From Glandiceps talaboti (lineage: Eukaryota; Hemichordata; Enteropneusta; Spengelidae), in NCBI RefSeq assembly GCF_964340395.1, contig NC_135565.1, forward strand, positions 16,649,709 through 16,713,708: DNA of 64,000 bases, in the 5' to 3' direction. Below the pieces are notes generated by a model. The model did not search any database and was not told the origin of the DNA. It saw nothing but the letters and a program-made list of their open reading frames with translations. Position numbers and translations under genes: made by a program. Positions 27,601-36,544 of the stretch are shown here, in pieces (the first letter of the stretch is position 1; each line of letters opens with the position of its first letter).

Positions 27601-28503
27601 TCAGTTGATAGCACAGCAGAGACAGCAGCAGCAGCAGCAGCAACTACAAAGGCTGCAACAACAGAGGGTGCAACAGGCGCAGGCACAGGCACAGGCACAG
27701 CAACAAGTCCAGGTGCAACAACAACCAACACAACTTCAGTCGACCAATCAGCAGCTTAGACACCTTTTACTCAGTCAGCAACAACAGGTGGGTTGTCATG
27801 GTGACCAGATGTACAGCTTCATGATTGACATCAGCATCTTTTTTGGGCGAAATGAAACAAATAAAAAATTGGTATTGGCCAAGAGCCAAGTCAGAAGTTT
27901 GTTTTAAAGAGGAGAGGGATTATCATTTCCATAATATTACCAATAAACTCTAACAGCCAAAACACCCTAAGGCTTGTAGATAACACAGTATTCAGTGGCC
28001 ATATTGGATTTGGCGGCCATATTGGATTCTAAAAATGTCTTAATTTTAATAACATTTTGACTTCCACTTAAACAAAATTTGTGCGAGTTTTCTTGAACAA
28101 AGTAACAGCAAAAGTTTTAAGAGGTTATTTCTGAGGTATATTTCATGTAAGACACTATTACACAAGCTATAAATGTCAGAGAGTTGGTGTTTTGACTGTG
28201 AAATTAATTTGCATATTTTGTGCCTTTTTTCAGCAGCAGCAACAACAACAACAGGCAAGCCAACCTACCATTCCACCCCAGCAGCAACCATCAGCACAAC
28301 AGCAGTCATGGCAACAACAACAATTCTTACAGCAACAACAGCAACCACAGCAGCAACAACAGATGTTACTCGGGCAACAGATGCAACGGCCACAAGTTGC
28401 CCAGCTTGGACTTGGCCAAAGCATGCAGCAGCAACCTACACAACAACAAAGCAGCAGTCTCCTTGGAGATGACATGAGCTTGTTTGACCTTTTGGGTCCA
28501 TGA
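7624..28503 (+). CDS. MED25: Mediator complex subunit 25, 17 coding exons, 5' end missing
   Basis: MED25 is a Mediator subunit that receives signals from activators and nuclear receptors and passes them to RNA polymerase II in the nucleus. Coding exons: 7624-7672, 10622-10746, 11104-11202, 11628-11748, 15279-15432, 16401-16583, 19429-19563, 21230-21531, 22003-22180, 23277-23485, 23960-24037, 24243-24386, 25054-25161, 25699-25893, 26294-26623, 27509-27787, 28234-28503. All junctions are AG/GT and keep phase, giving about 985 residues before the TGA. Order: N-terminal von Willebrand A domain (about residues 1-180; [30 protein letters not shown]), a Gln/Pro/Thr-rich linker (180-520), the ACID/PTOV activator-binding domain (520-695; [44 protein letters not shown]), then a Gln-rich tail with an LRHLL nuclear-receptor box and a short acidic C-terminus. 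Human MED25 is 747 residues; the excess here is mainly polyglutamine. The exon(s) for the first 40 or so residues were not found. Family assignment is secure. Confidence 0.95.
7773..8054. mobile_element. MITE-like element with TTAA-AGTGG ends
   Basis: The left end reads TTAAAGTGGACATATGGATG and the right end ATTCACATGACCACTTTAA, imperfect inverted termini with TTAA at each edge. An inverted copy of most of the left part is present at 60506-60706, so this is a dispersed family. No protein coding. Located in the MED25 intron 7673-10621. Confidence 0.6.
8429..8733. mobile_element. palindromic MITE-like element (family A, copy 1)
   Basis: Long imperfect inverted repeat: the left arm carries CCTGTTACAAACAGGG, TGGATTAATAACACTTG, CAGAGACTTGTATTACAT; the right arm carries their reverse complements. 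The arms are about 115 bases. A second copy lies at 34138-34512 and a fragment at 4530-4595. Confidence 0.7.
8900..9200. repeat. degenerate tandem repeat, about 100 bp unit
   Basis: TTTCTTTCACATTTATT, TTGTAGACAACA and similar phrases recur about three times. The short minus-strand open frame here is within this repeat. Confidence 0.5.
9965..10500. repeat. compound microsatellite: (TATG)n, (CATA)n, (CA)n, (CAGA)n
   Basis: A nearly pure TATG array at 9965-10036 is followed by reverse-oriented CATA arrays at about 10246-10302 and 10358-10420, then CA and CAGA runs to 10491. Opposed TATG and CATA arrays are self-complementary. Ends about 120 bases before a MED25 exon. Confidence 0.95.
10622..10746 (+). 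CDS. MED25: MED25 coding exon, vWA domain
   Basis: Phase 0 at the acceptor (TTTACAG), donor GTGAGT. Encodes [18 protein letters not shown] and following residues, the central beta strand of the vWA fold. It sits directly after a tract of CATA/CA microsatellites that ends near 10500. Confidence 0.93.
11104..11202 (+). CDS. MED25: MED25 coding exon, vWA domain
   Basis: Acceptor TTGCTAG, donor GTAATC. Encodes [15 protein letters not shown] and [14 protein letters not shown]; the [10 protein letters not shown] block is nearly identical to vertebrate MED25. Confidence 0.93.
11628..11748 (+). CDS. MED25: MED25 coding exon, vWA domain
   Basis: Acceptor TTCTACAG, donor GTAGGT. Encodes [18 protein letters not shown] and [14 protein letters not shown], matching the conserved [10 protein letters not shown] strand and the following helix. 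Ends in phase 0. Confidence 0.93.
11861..12056. repeat. (CTTCT)n pentanucleotide microsatellite
   Basis: About 35 uninterrupted or lightly changed CTTCT units, starting with CTTCTCTACT variants. In the MED25 intron 11749-15278. Confidence 0.97.
13037..13693. mobile_element. inverted element with GTCCCCGGGTCAAAAC minisatellite arms
   Basis: Six direct copies of a 16-21 base unit (GTCCCCGGGTCAAAAC) at 13062-13165 face about five inverted copies at 13587-13677. Both outer edges carry CGACATGTCG (13037-13046 and 13684-13693). The 420-base centre is unique here. Short open frames through the arms are repeat artefacts. Confidence 0.75.
14077..14622. mobile_element. MITE with long terminal inverted repeats
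   Basis: Left end ATGTATTAATCGCC and right end GGCGATTAATACAT are exact inverse copies. Further in, CAGCCATACGTTACAGTGGT (left) is matched by its reverse complement ACCACTGTAACGTATGGCTG (right). The arms are about 95 bases in a 546-base element, nested in the intron insertion. Confidence 0.8.
15146..15235. repeat. (TATTG)n/(TATTC)n microsatellite
   Basis: Pentanucleotide units shifting from TATTG to TATTC, ending about 45 bases upstream of the MED25 exon at 15279. The pyrimidine-rich end may serve as part of the splice acceptor region. Confidence 0.9.
15279..15432 (+). CDS. MED25: MED25 coding exon, end of vWA domain
   Basis: Acceptor TTATCAG, donor GTTAGT. Encodes [20 protein letters not shown] and [15 protein letters not shown], the last part of the vWA region. 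The intron before it (11749-15278) is swollen by nested mobile elements. Confidence 0.93.
16401..16583 (+). CDS. MED25: MED25 coding exon, Thr/Pro-rich linker
   Basis: Acceptor CCAATTCAG, donor GTAGGT, phase 1 to phase 1. Encodes a low-complexity linker rich in Thr, Ala and Pro (for example [20 protein letters not shown]). Not conserved in sequence; supported by phase and by open frame continuity. Confidence 0.8.
16809..17080. mobile_element. MITE-like element with AATAGGCC ends and ATGA duplication
   Basis: Starts AATAGGCCATTTC and ends GAAAAGGCCTATT (inverted). ATGA is found just outside both ends, consistent with a 4-base target duplication. Interior has paired GCGCCCTC / AGAGCGCC segments. 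Confidence 0.55.
17160..17875. repeat. 81-bp tandem satellite, about 9 copies
   Basis: CATCTCTAATAGTGAGTT and TATAAGCTATGAATGGACAT recur every 81 bases with few differences. Unlike CRISPR, there are no unique spacers. Located in the MED25 intron 16584-19428. Confidence 0.95.
18145..18170. repeat. (TCTAA)n tail, possible end of a retrotransposon
   Basis: AATAAAGTACCC is followed by about four TCTAA units. Short 3' repeats after an AATAAA-like word are typical of non-LTR element or SINE ends, but the body is not recognisable. Confidence 0.35.
19429..19563 (+). CDS. MED25: MED25 coding exon, linker
   Basis: Acceptor TATCCACAG, donor GTAGGT, phase 1 to phase 1. Encodes a Ser/Pro/Gly-rich linker ([20 protein letters not shown]). 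Because both ends are in phase 1 it could be skipped without a frameshift. Confidence 0.78.
20644..20745. repeat. 26-bp minisatellite, 4 copies
   Basis: CTATCTGACCTGACATACTG plus CCTTGA is repeated four times with a C/T change. In the MED25 intron 19564-21229. Confidence 0.9.
21230..21531 (+). CDS. MED25: MED25 coding exon, polyglutamine linker
   Basis: Acceptor TCTTTCCAG, donor GTAAGA. Encodes a Gln-rich segment with a near-pure Gln tract from mixed CAA/CAG codons at about 21311-21369, followed by a Ser/Thr/Gln-rich stretch. The opposite-strand Leu-rich frame is only its shadow. Confidence 0.85.
22003..22180 (+). CDS. MED25: MED25 coding exon, conserved Ala/Gln helix
   Basis: Acceptor GTTGTAG, donor GTGAGA. 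Encodes [20 protein letters not shown] and [15 protein letters not shown], comparable to the NAVEAAKNQ...SPITPLQ block of vertebrate MED25. An alternative internal donor (CAG|GTAACG at 22118) exists but would break the phase to the next exon. Confidence 0.87.
22375..22916. repeat. long (ATGT)n/(GT)n microsatellite
   Basis: More than 500 bases of TATG/TGTA and GT units with two CATAATG interruptions at about 22590 and 22836. Large open frames on both strands here are repeat artefacts. In the MED25 intron 22181-23276. Confidence 0.97.
23277..23485 (+). CDS. MED25: MED25 coding exon, polyglutamine
   Basis: Acceptor TTCTCTCAG, donor GTATGT, phase 1 to 0. Encodes [19 protein letters not shown] then a tract of about 20 Gln (about 23375-23434) and repeated QQQVQ units. 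Confidence 0.87.
23960..24037 (+). CDS. MED25: MED25 coding exon, start of ACID domain
   Basis: Acceptor TACATTAG, donor GTATAA. Encodes [18 protein letters not shown], matching the first beta strand of the ACID/PTOV domain (LLAWSGVLEWQE in human). Confidence 0.93.
24243..24386 (+). CDS. MED25: MED25 coding exon, ACID domain
   Basis: Acceptor TTTACAG, donor GTAAGC. Encodes [20 protein letters not shown] and [16 protein letters not shown], strongly conserved with the activator-binding barrel. Confidence 0.95.
24455..24612. repeat. (CA)n microsatellite
   Basis: About 70 CA units with rare T substitutions, 70 bases downstream of a MED25 donor site. Confidence 0.97.
25054..25161 (+). CDS. MED25: MED25 coding exon, ACID domain
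   Basis: Acceptor CATTTTCAG, donor GTAAGT. Encodes [17 protein letters not shown] and LYRIMASGF, near-identical to GPLFRNSRMVQFHF...LYRIMGNGF of vertebrates. Confidence 0.95.
25312..25650. mobile_element. inverted-repeat element with GCGCCATCTA arms
   Basis: AAAATAGCGCCATCTATGGT at the left is matched inverted by GTAGATGGCGCTATTTTGGT at the right; arms about 38 bases. A typical non-autonomous DNA element, ending only about 50 bases before the MED25 exon at 25699. Confidence 0.65.
25699..25893 (+). CDS. MED25: MED25 coding exon, end of ACID domain
   Basis: Acceptor TATTTCAG, donor GTAAGT. Encodes [37 protein letters not shown] and [13 protein letters not shown]; it ends the ACID barrel and enters the Gln-rich tail. 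Confidence 0.95.
26294..26623 (+). CDS. MED25: MED25 coding exon, Gln/Ser-rich tail
   Basis: Acceptor TATGTTCAG. The donor chosen is TGG|GTACGT at 26624, which keeps phase 0 to the next exon. The frame does not stop there but stays open to a TAA at 26738-26740, so a retained-intron isoform with a different C-terminus is possible. Confidence 0.8.
27075..27390. repeat. degenerate tandem repeat rich in CATGTGAC/GTCACATG
   Basis: TATCACATGTTAGTCACATG and GATAAGCATGCCTATCACAT recur about six times at 45-60 base spacing. In the MED25 intron 26624-27508. Confidence 0.75.
27509..27787 (+). CDS. MED25: MED25 coding exon with LXXLL motif
   Basis: Acceptor CTTCGCAG, donor GTGGGT. Encodes a basic/Gln-rich coiled segment ([20 protein letters not shown]), then Gln/Ala repeats and LRHLL at 27755-27769, at the same place as the nuclear-receptor box of vertebrate MED25. 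Confidence 0.9.
28008..28155. repeat. dispersed repeat (family B, copy 1)
   Basis: CAGCC/CGGCCATATTGGATTCTAAAA, ACATTTTGACTTCCA and GTAACAGC..TTATTTCTGAGG recur in the same order at 51815-51985. In the last MED25 intron. Confidence 0.65.
28234..28503 (+). CDS. MED25: MED25 last coding exon
   Basis: Acceptor CTTTTTTCAG; Gln/Pro-rich, ends [14 protein letters not shown] then TGA at 28501-28503. The acidic-hydrophobic end resembles the MEDDILMDLI end of human MED25. Confidence 0.92.
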   Translation, partial: QQQQQQQASQPTIPPQQQPSAQQQSWQQQQFLQQQQQPQQQQQMLLGQQMQRPQVAQLGLGQSMQQQPTQQQSSSLLGDDMSLFDLLGP

Positions 28504-28929
28504 CCTCAGAAATATTCTGAGTTTGCTCCAATATTTTGACATTTTTGTATAAAAAAAGAGAAAGTCCATCCAAATAGTTTATCACATGTAAGTTTGCCAT
28601 GGTTGTAATCTGCAGCCCGCTCTCTATGCTTCTATATTTAGTTTTAGAAGTATATTCTGTACTGGATCATTCCATTGTTTAAGAAAGATTAGGGAGAGAA
28701 GGTTTGTTATCGCGGGACTTGCAGAAGTCTGTTCACTGTATACATATGAAATGATGAAAGTGTAAATTAGGAAATTTTTTGAAAATGTAAATGGAGAGGT
28801 ACTTCCTTGTTTTGTATATTTTTGTATTCAACTTAAGTCTCTGAAGGAAAACTGAAAGATTTTTAGAATGGCAAGGCTGATGTCGAAACAACTAAAATGT
28901 AAGTGGTGAAATCACGTCTGGGCAGAAAA

Positions 28930-29460
28930 CAAGTGTACACACAACCTCTGATTGGTCAGCTGTGCCAATTGATTGACCTATCAGAAACTGATATCATTAG
29001 ACCAGGTGTACATAATCAGACCATCTGATTGGTTAGCAATGCCAATTGACAGGCCTATCAGCAACTGGTTTCATCAGTCCAGGTGTAAATAATCAAACCA
29101 TATGACACTATGCAGACAATAAGTTGGGAAATTCTGATTGGTCAGTAGTGCATCAGCAGCAGCAGATTTCACCAATCAAGGTGTTCATGGATGAGAAAGA
29201 CTCTGTCCTATAAACTTTATTGAAACTGACCAATCAACAGCAGATTTCACCAACCCAGGTGTACACGTATCAGAGAAAAAAAAACCACCTGTACAGTGTT
29301 TACAAACTATCCAATCAACAGCAGGTTTCACAAAGCCAGGTGTTCATCATGGATCAGAAAAAACTCTGTCTTGTAAAGTTAATGAAAACTGACAAATCGA
29401 CAGCCCGATTTCACCAACCCAGGTGTACATGTATCAGAATATACACCTGTACACCTAGCA
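28930..29460. repeat. degenerate repeat downstream of MED25 stop
   Basis: CTGATTGGTCAG / GACCAATCAACAGCAG, ATTTCACCAACCCAGGTGTA and ATCAGA phrases recur about six times at 60-130 base spacing. Probably within the MED25 3' UTR if transcription reaches 30300. Confidence 0.65.
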
Positions 29461-30299
29461 GATATGGGAAGGATATGTGATATGCGTCAGTTGAAGTTAA
29501 GTGTTAGTTTTGCTCATTGTTTTCCTACGAGCAGAAGAGCCAGAACTAGAGATGTGGATGGCTGTTCCCAATTAATGGAATGAGTTCGCTGTGACTGACA
29601 AGTTGATGGTGATTTCGTTGCAAGAAAAGTTGTCGTTCCGTCGGAAGACTACGTGACATATGGTATGCATTTCTGCAGCTTGCTACAAGTTATTTTCTGA
29701 AAGATTTTGCCTAGTATTTTTATTTCTTCGTAAAAATGAAAATTACGATGGCCGATATTTTTCTTCAGTGCACACCTTCATGTTTTCTGCTTATTCAAGG
29801 TGATATTGGTTGTCTTCATATAAGTGAAGTCTTCATATAAGTTATTGGTATGTATGTATATACTACTATGGAAACCAAGCTATCAGCAAACTATGATAAA
29901 CACCGATTAAAAATATTGCTGCTGCATGAGGTAGATTACACAAGTGGGTGATAAAGATGTCATCATTATGTGAATATAATTAATCACCTCATTATCAAGA
30001 TAGAGTAAATATGGCATATGGTTGAATCTGTGGTCAACTGTAGAAAACTTGCTATCAGAAATGCCACCTTGCTGTGAACGTTCAGTGATCGCTTATATCA
30101 ACATGTCACAATATGGCAGCTTGATTTCCATATTAGTAATTCATGGTACCTTCATTTGCATGGATGTAGTAAGATCTGTGACCATTGGTCAGTGTTGCAT
30201 TTCTACTTTGAATACAGATGAATCCAGCCAATCGGAGTCATTGATGTAAAACCAGTTTGTGCCCAAACATGGTGTCTCTAAAGTGCAGTAATACTTGGC

Positions 30300-30305
30300 A
30301 ATAAA
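30300..30305 (+). terminator. candidate polyadenylation signal downstream of MED25
   Basis: A canonical AATAAA lies 1.8 kb after the MED25 stop codon. It is the first clear AATAAA I noticed on this strand; an ATTAAA lies near 29906. The implied long 3' UTR would include the repeats at 28930-29460. Weak evidence without transcript ends. Confidence 0.3.
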
Positions 30306-30633
30306 CCTAAAAAAATGAATTCCATCCATGTCATCTCTTGTACTACTACCTACAGCTTTAATTTATTGATGTGTGCTTTCTACGGACAGTTGTAAAAAAC
30401 ATAACACTGCCAAGAGATGACCCAAATGGCACACTCCCTTGAATCGTTTTGGATCAAGCAGTGAGCATTTACAATGCATAACAAAGCAAAATGGATGTAC
30501 ATGTAGGTGTGCCATCTTTGTGACAAGTTTGATGTTTTAGTTAACTTCAGGTTCAAAAAGAGAAGAGAAAAGTCCTTGTTTGAACTATCGGCACGAAATT
30601 TTCAGAAATTAAGAAACAAATGTAAAATGTGTA

Positions 30634-30636
<3 letters not shown>

Positions 30637-30729
<93 letters not shown>

Positions 30730-30737
30730 ATGTGTGT
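30637..30737. repeat. (GT)n microsatellite
   Basis: About 48 GT units with two GTGGATGT interruptions. Confidence 0.97.
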
Positions 30738-31054
30738 AAATTGTAAGTTAATTTGTAGGTATCCTTGTCTAAACTAGTACATCTATCACTGTAGTGTAAA
30801 TGCAACCTTTGTTTCATACTGTTTTACGGCAATATTTTGTTTACTGCCATTTTCCTGCCAAAAATGCTGGAACATTTTTTCATATTACGACTTATTTATT
30901 TCATTTTATATCTTTTTATCAATACCTAGTATTCTTACGACAAAACCAAATTGCATAATTTATAATAACAAAACAAATTCATATAAATTTGAATATGGTG
31001 AAAATTTGTAGATTGTGGGTTGCAGACTATAGTATGGTATCTCTCCTTTGTATT

Positions 31055-31470
31055 TATTTATTTGTTTGTTTGTTTGTTTGTTTGTTTGTGTATGTGAGTA
31101 TATGTGTGGGTTGTGTGTGTGTTTGTGTGTATTGTATGTATGTATGTATGTATGTATGTATGTATGCGTGTATGTATGTATGTATGTATGTATGTATGCA
31201 TGTATGTGTGTATGTATGTATGTATGTATGTATGTATGTATGTATGTATGCGTGTGTGTATGTATGTATGTATGTATGTACGTACATATATACGTATATA
31301 TGTATGTATACATGCGTGTACTTGTGTATGTACGTGTGCATGTATGTATGTATGTATGTATGTACGTATGTACGTACGTACGTACGTACGTACATATGTG
31401 TGTATGTACATGTGTACGAATGTATGTATGTGTGTATGTATGTACGTGTGTATGTACTTGTGTGTACATG
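31055..31470. repeat. (TTTG)n then (TATG)n/(TACG)n microsatellite
   Basis: TTTG units at 31060-31088 lead into more than 300 bases of TATG with TACG and GTGT variants. Open frames on both strands are artefacts. Confidence 0.96.
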
Positions 31471-32939
31471 TATGTTTATATATTTCATTAGATTTATTAT
31501 CATAGGAGTATTTCAATGTTTAAATTTCTGATTTCTGACTGAAAAGTTAAGATGGACCAATATATTATGAGAAGTACAAAGTATCGGATAGAATAAACAA
31601 GGACATTAAAAAAATTTCTCTTTTTGAACCCGGAAGAATTTTCAAAGTAACAGTGACTGACATTATGTTTTATTGAACAGCCACATAGAGGGCGTGCTTT
31701 CAGTCTACTGTGGAATTTGTCTAAGATATAAAAAATATCTTCAGTAACCCTGAAAGTACACCATCTCGTGGTGGACTTTTTTTAGAACTTTCTTTTTCTC
31801 CAAAGCTGCTTATTTGAATGTTATTCATTTGTAAACATTCATAACTTTATCAAACAGAACATTTCACTTTTTTATCAACTCAAGTTTTCAAAATATCCTC
31901 TTGTATCATGAAATTACAACACAGTATTTGCATATTATGCTAATTTATTCAAATTTTTAGGATCATTTCTGACCTTTGACCATGTGGCTACAATTATGAC
32001 AATGCATAGCATCTAATAATACATGTTAGCACATCACGTTTATTCGTTTGATGCTGACAATCTCCAAAAAGTTATATTGACCAACATTTATCAAAATTAG
32101 CAAAGTTTTGAATGATTAATCAACTTTCATAAATTACCTAAAAGGTATGGTGTCAAAAGGTCACAGGTCAAAATTTGCATCTAATTTGAATAAATTAGCA
32201 AAGGTTACTTGTATCTGTAAAAATATGACGTGAAGTTACTGCTTTCCTGCTAAAGTGCAAGATCAGCATGTTTTTGTGAAACCTGAATAACGATATTTTC
32301 ACAGATTCAGTAATTCTGTTTCATTCTTAAATTTTGTACCAAATCTTGTACGCTAAATTGTCACGTCTTGAAACCAGGATGTGAACAAACAGCATCTTTT
32401 TTTAATAATGTCATATCGACATCAGTTTATAAACAGAACTGTTTTGGAGGCGTGATCCAACTTAGTACAGACAACATTGCAAGTTTAGTTTATTAGAAAA
32501 AACAAGATGGCTTCCTTCTGAAGAGGCAATGTCTGTAGTTTATGTATAGTGTTGTTTGAGGGCGCTCTTTCCTGTTTTGCATAAGATGCTCAAAACTTTT
32601 TCCATACTTTTTTTTGTACCAAGAAATTTTTTGTATGTGGTCTTTAATACAGTTCTTAAAAGAACTTTGAAAAATTTAAGAGACTTTTACGAGGTCAAAG
32701 AAGAATTATTACGTATGCAGATATTATGCAGCTTTTAATAGAAAGTTGAAATTATTGATTGTTTTTTTTCCACGAACAAAGAGTTGTCATAATAATCAAG
32801 ATTTGAGTTCTGGAAAAAAGGACAAAAACACCTTATAACATGTTAGTACTTTTTTGCATACGAAAATAAAAATTTTCATTTATTGAAATGATAGATGTTG
32901 ATTTTCTTGTGTGTGAGAATGCATGTTACAAATCATTTT

Positions 32940-33370
32940 GCAACATGACTGTATAAGGAGATATGAATGTCGTGACCATATATGGAACATGACCTTATAA
33001 GGATGTCTGTTACAGTCATGACCATATATAGACTAAACCAATCAAATGAAAAAATTGACAAATTTAAATCCAAAAATTACCATAATACTGACAGGTATGA
33101 CCATATTTGGAACATGACTTTATAAGGACATATATATGCTACTGTCGTGACCAAATGTTACCACTTATGTGGTCAGAAATTAGGAAAAAAATCATGAACA
33201 GACCAAAATTTGCTTATTTGCACAGAACTTATAAAAACATTGCAACATGTGGTCAAAAAGAACATATTACAAATTTTATACCAAATGAGGAAAGTACAGT
33301 ATGACACTGCCATGACCATATATGGACAAAACCAATCATAGATGTAGCATTATCATACATATGGTCAAAA
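32940..33370. repeat. degenerate repeat with GACCATATATGGA core
   Basis: GTGACCATATATGGAACATGA, CTTATAAGGA and ACTAAACCAATCA recur four or five times at irregular spacing. The core GACCATATATGG is nearly palindromic. Confidence 0.55.
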
Positions 33371-34137
33371 AGTCTTCAAATGAAACAAAAATAGCACAGG
33401 AATAATGTTCCAAATTGGCATCTATAAGATAAGTTACTAAAGTTAGAGAAAAAACCATGCTTGCATGTGTTGTTTCTTGTAATTTTTAATAATCATATCA
33501 AAATATGTCAGCTCTCATCCATATAATGCATCCAATTCAGTTGCACAACCTAATAAATTGGATAGTACCTGTAAATTGCACACTTCTGACACACGTGCCA
33601 TTAGAAAACCCTGGTAGAAAACACAATTTTCTTGCTGAAATCCTCAAATCTCAACTTGACGTTGAGGGCGCTATTTCTGAGCGTTTGACGATGTGGCAGT
33701 AAGATTGAGGGCGCTCTGCTAGTTGCATATTTCTACATGTTCACAAGAAATAATCAATAGATTTCCTTAAAATTGTGAATTGCTGGTTCCAACGTTTTTA
33801 TAATAAATTACGTCATAGGATTGTTAATATCTTACAATACAAGATTTGAGTTCACGCAGTTACAAGTGAGGATCACACATGCTTCAGTAAGTAGAATACT
33901 ACAAGTAACCTAAGAGCATACAGCAAAAATTACACCTCAAAACGTATCAATGAAGCTTGTACTCCGTTCATAAAGAAAAGGCCAGATCCAAACATTTCAT
34001 TTATCATTTGGATTTTATTAGTTCAGTGTCAGCCAACAAAATAAAATACATCAATTTTACAGTGTACACGTTATACAGAGATTGGATGTAATGTCCACAT
34101 TAATGACACTGTACAAGACTTTGATTCAGACCTGGGT

Positions 34138-34512
34138 TCTACAACTGCTGACATCAGACCACAGACAAATTGAACCCGTATAACACGGAAAGTAAACAAA
34201 CGAGTTGGATTAATAATACTTGGCTCAGCATGTTGGAATAGCAGAGACTTGTAGTACCCACCATGGTTTGATAAGAACAGTTTTGTGGACTCTTTATGTG
34301 TACAGGAAATGTCAGGAGAACTAGACATTTGTTTATTAACCATGAACTATTATGTAAAGAGGCCATAAAAGCGTTCTTATGAAATGATGAAATGTAAAAC
34401 AAGTCTCTGTACTTCAACATGATGTGCCAAGTCATATTCATCCAATTCAGTTGTTTACTTTACCTGTTTGTAACAGGTTCCGTTTGTACACGGTCTGATG
34501 TTGGCAGTTGTA
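34138..34512. mobile_element. palindromic MITE-like element (family A, copy 2)
   Basis: Ends CTACAACTGCTGACATCAGA and TCTGATGTTGGCAGTTGTAT are inverted; inside are the same blocks as at 8429-8733 (AGAGACTTGTA, TTGGATTAATAATACTTGG). The whole unit could fold into a hairpin. Confidence 0.7.
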
Positions 34513-36544
34513 TATATAGCAACAACAAATTCTAGAAATACTAGTGACATGGGGGGGGGGGGGCAATGTAAACACCGACAATTCACTGTGATAAGGTCTT
34601 TTTATGCCCCTTGTAGTCACATCTTAGCCTGAAAAATCCAGCTGTTGTTTCTGTTTATTTACTACAATGTACAAATAACAAGGTACAGAGATAAATGTGT
34701 GAGTAAATCAAAATTGTTACACTTGCTGATCATACAGGATTTTTAGGAGGGAAGGTTTGCTATGAATTGATATACCAACAGAAACATAATTTCTTGTGAA
34801 GTGTTATCACTTTGATACAAGGTAACTCTACAGTGACTGGGTGTTAAGTTTGGCATGTCTGAAGTGTTGTCCGCATCAGTATGCACCAGGATATAAATAG
34901 ATTTGTGACATGCACTGTTTTGGCACAGTTAAATGAATTTGGCTGTAAATTACAATCATGTCAACAAAAGACAATTTCCATTCAGATTGCCAGAGTGAGT
35001 AATTTCTTGTTAGGAGACACTCGCTCACTCATCACAAAACCAAATGTTACGCAAGGCAGTTATTTTAGGTTAGCTAAAATGTACAATTACTCATTAAAAA
35101 ATACAACACAAGGGGAATTGTCAACAGATAATAAATTTCTTTTACAATTTCTTCAAGAATATTCAAAAAAGGCAGACAGGTTTCACAATTTCTTCAAATT
35201 CAAGAATATATTTTTTTTTCAAAAAAGGCAAGACATCTCTCAAATGTTGTAAATGTGAGTTTTGCATTCTAAGCACCTTATTTGCATATTCTGAGCTTTC
35301 ATCATCTGGTCATGTGCACAAGGTAACAAGGGTGAACTAACAGTTTGGAAATTACTAAATTTACTGAAATTTCAACCACTGTGCAATATCCTTTTCAGCT
35401 TGTGCATTTTTGAAATGCCATAGTACAAAATGTATTCAAATTTTAGGTTTTCAATATTTTGTGATTTCACATCTAAACCACCTTCAACTGTCAAGGTTCT
35501 TAGAATTTCTTAATCAAAAAATTTCTTGAAGACATCTACCGTATTATAGTGTCTATAACATATTTTGATTGGTGCTTATCCATGACATACTGTCCTATAG
35601 CAATTCCTTCTTTAGCTTTCATTTCAACATGGCTGCTTCTATGAGGACCCTTCTGATTGGTCAATACAATACAATATAATGGCATTTTTTGGCCATGTGA
35701 GGGCATGCTCTATACATTAGCATCCTCTATACATTAGCCTTCAAAGTCCAGAATGGAAACAAATCAGACCTTGGCAATTCAAGGTGTATTCATACATATT
35801 TGTAAGAGTTTCAAATCAGGGGAATCGAATCCCGCAATTCACATAGTGGATATGATGTCAGTCATAAGTTTACTACAGGCATGTCATAAAACTTTTTACA
35901 TGAAGCACCAGTTGATGTAGTAAAAGTGAAGTTTTCATAGGAGTACAAACCCAGTAATATCCTTACCATTTCTTATTTTATGTAAATCTGCATAAGAGTA
36001 GCCAGCCATTGCCAATAGTACAAATGAGGAGTCTGATAAGGGGTCAAACCATATCTCAATCTTCACCTAACCCTAGCTGTGACTCCCTAGCTTTATAATC
36101 TTTTGTCCAGTCATGCCAGTGATCTATACTTGACAAGATGTCAAAACTGTAATTCACAAGACTACAGACGAGTTGTTGAGCGAGCTAAAATTTATGTCCA
36201 GTGTTGTTCTTAAGAATTTCATATATCCAGAATTTGTTTACAGAAAAGTCAGTACACCGATAAGTCTTTTTCTCCTAGAGATCTCTTTTCTATGTTGTTG
36301 TCCTACGGAGGGTAATGCATCATCATTTAGACGGTCTGATAAATATTTGGCTGGTAAAGCTACTGAAGTGTCCTGCCTAAAACAACAAGTCTTCTGCGTT
36401 CAATGACATAGCACCCAATATTAATATGCTGTTAATTGAGGTCTGAAATATGGTCCTAGAATTCACTAACAAGTTTTATAACATTATACATTGCAGTGTC
36501 TACTCATACAAGAAAGAGTTATTAAATGAACATAATACGAGTGA

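Noticed and set aside
30960-31531. Several 130-180 codon open frames
   Set aside because: All are translations of TATG/TACG microsatellite in different frames and strands.
34881-35252. 123-codon + strand open frame
   Set aside because: No recognisable domain, AT-rich composition as the surroundings, no splice sites that link it to a gene; likely chance.
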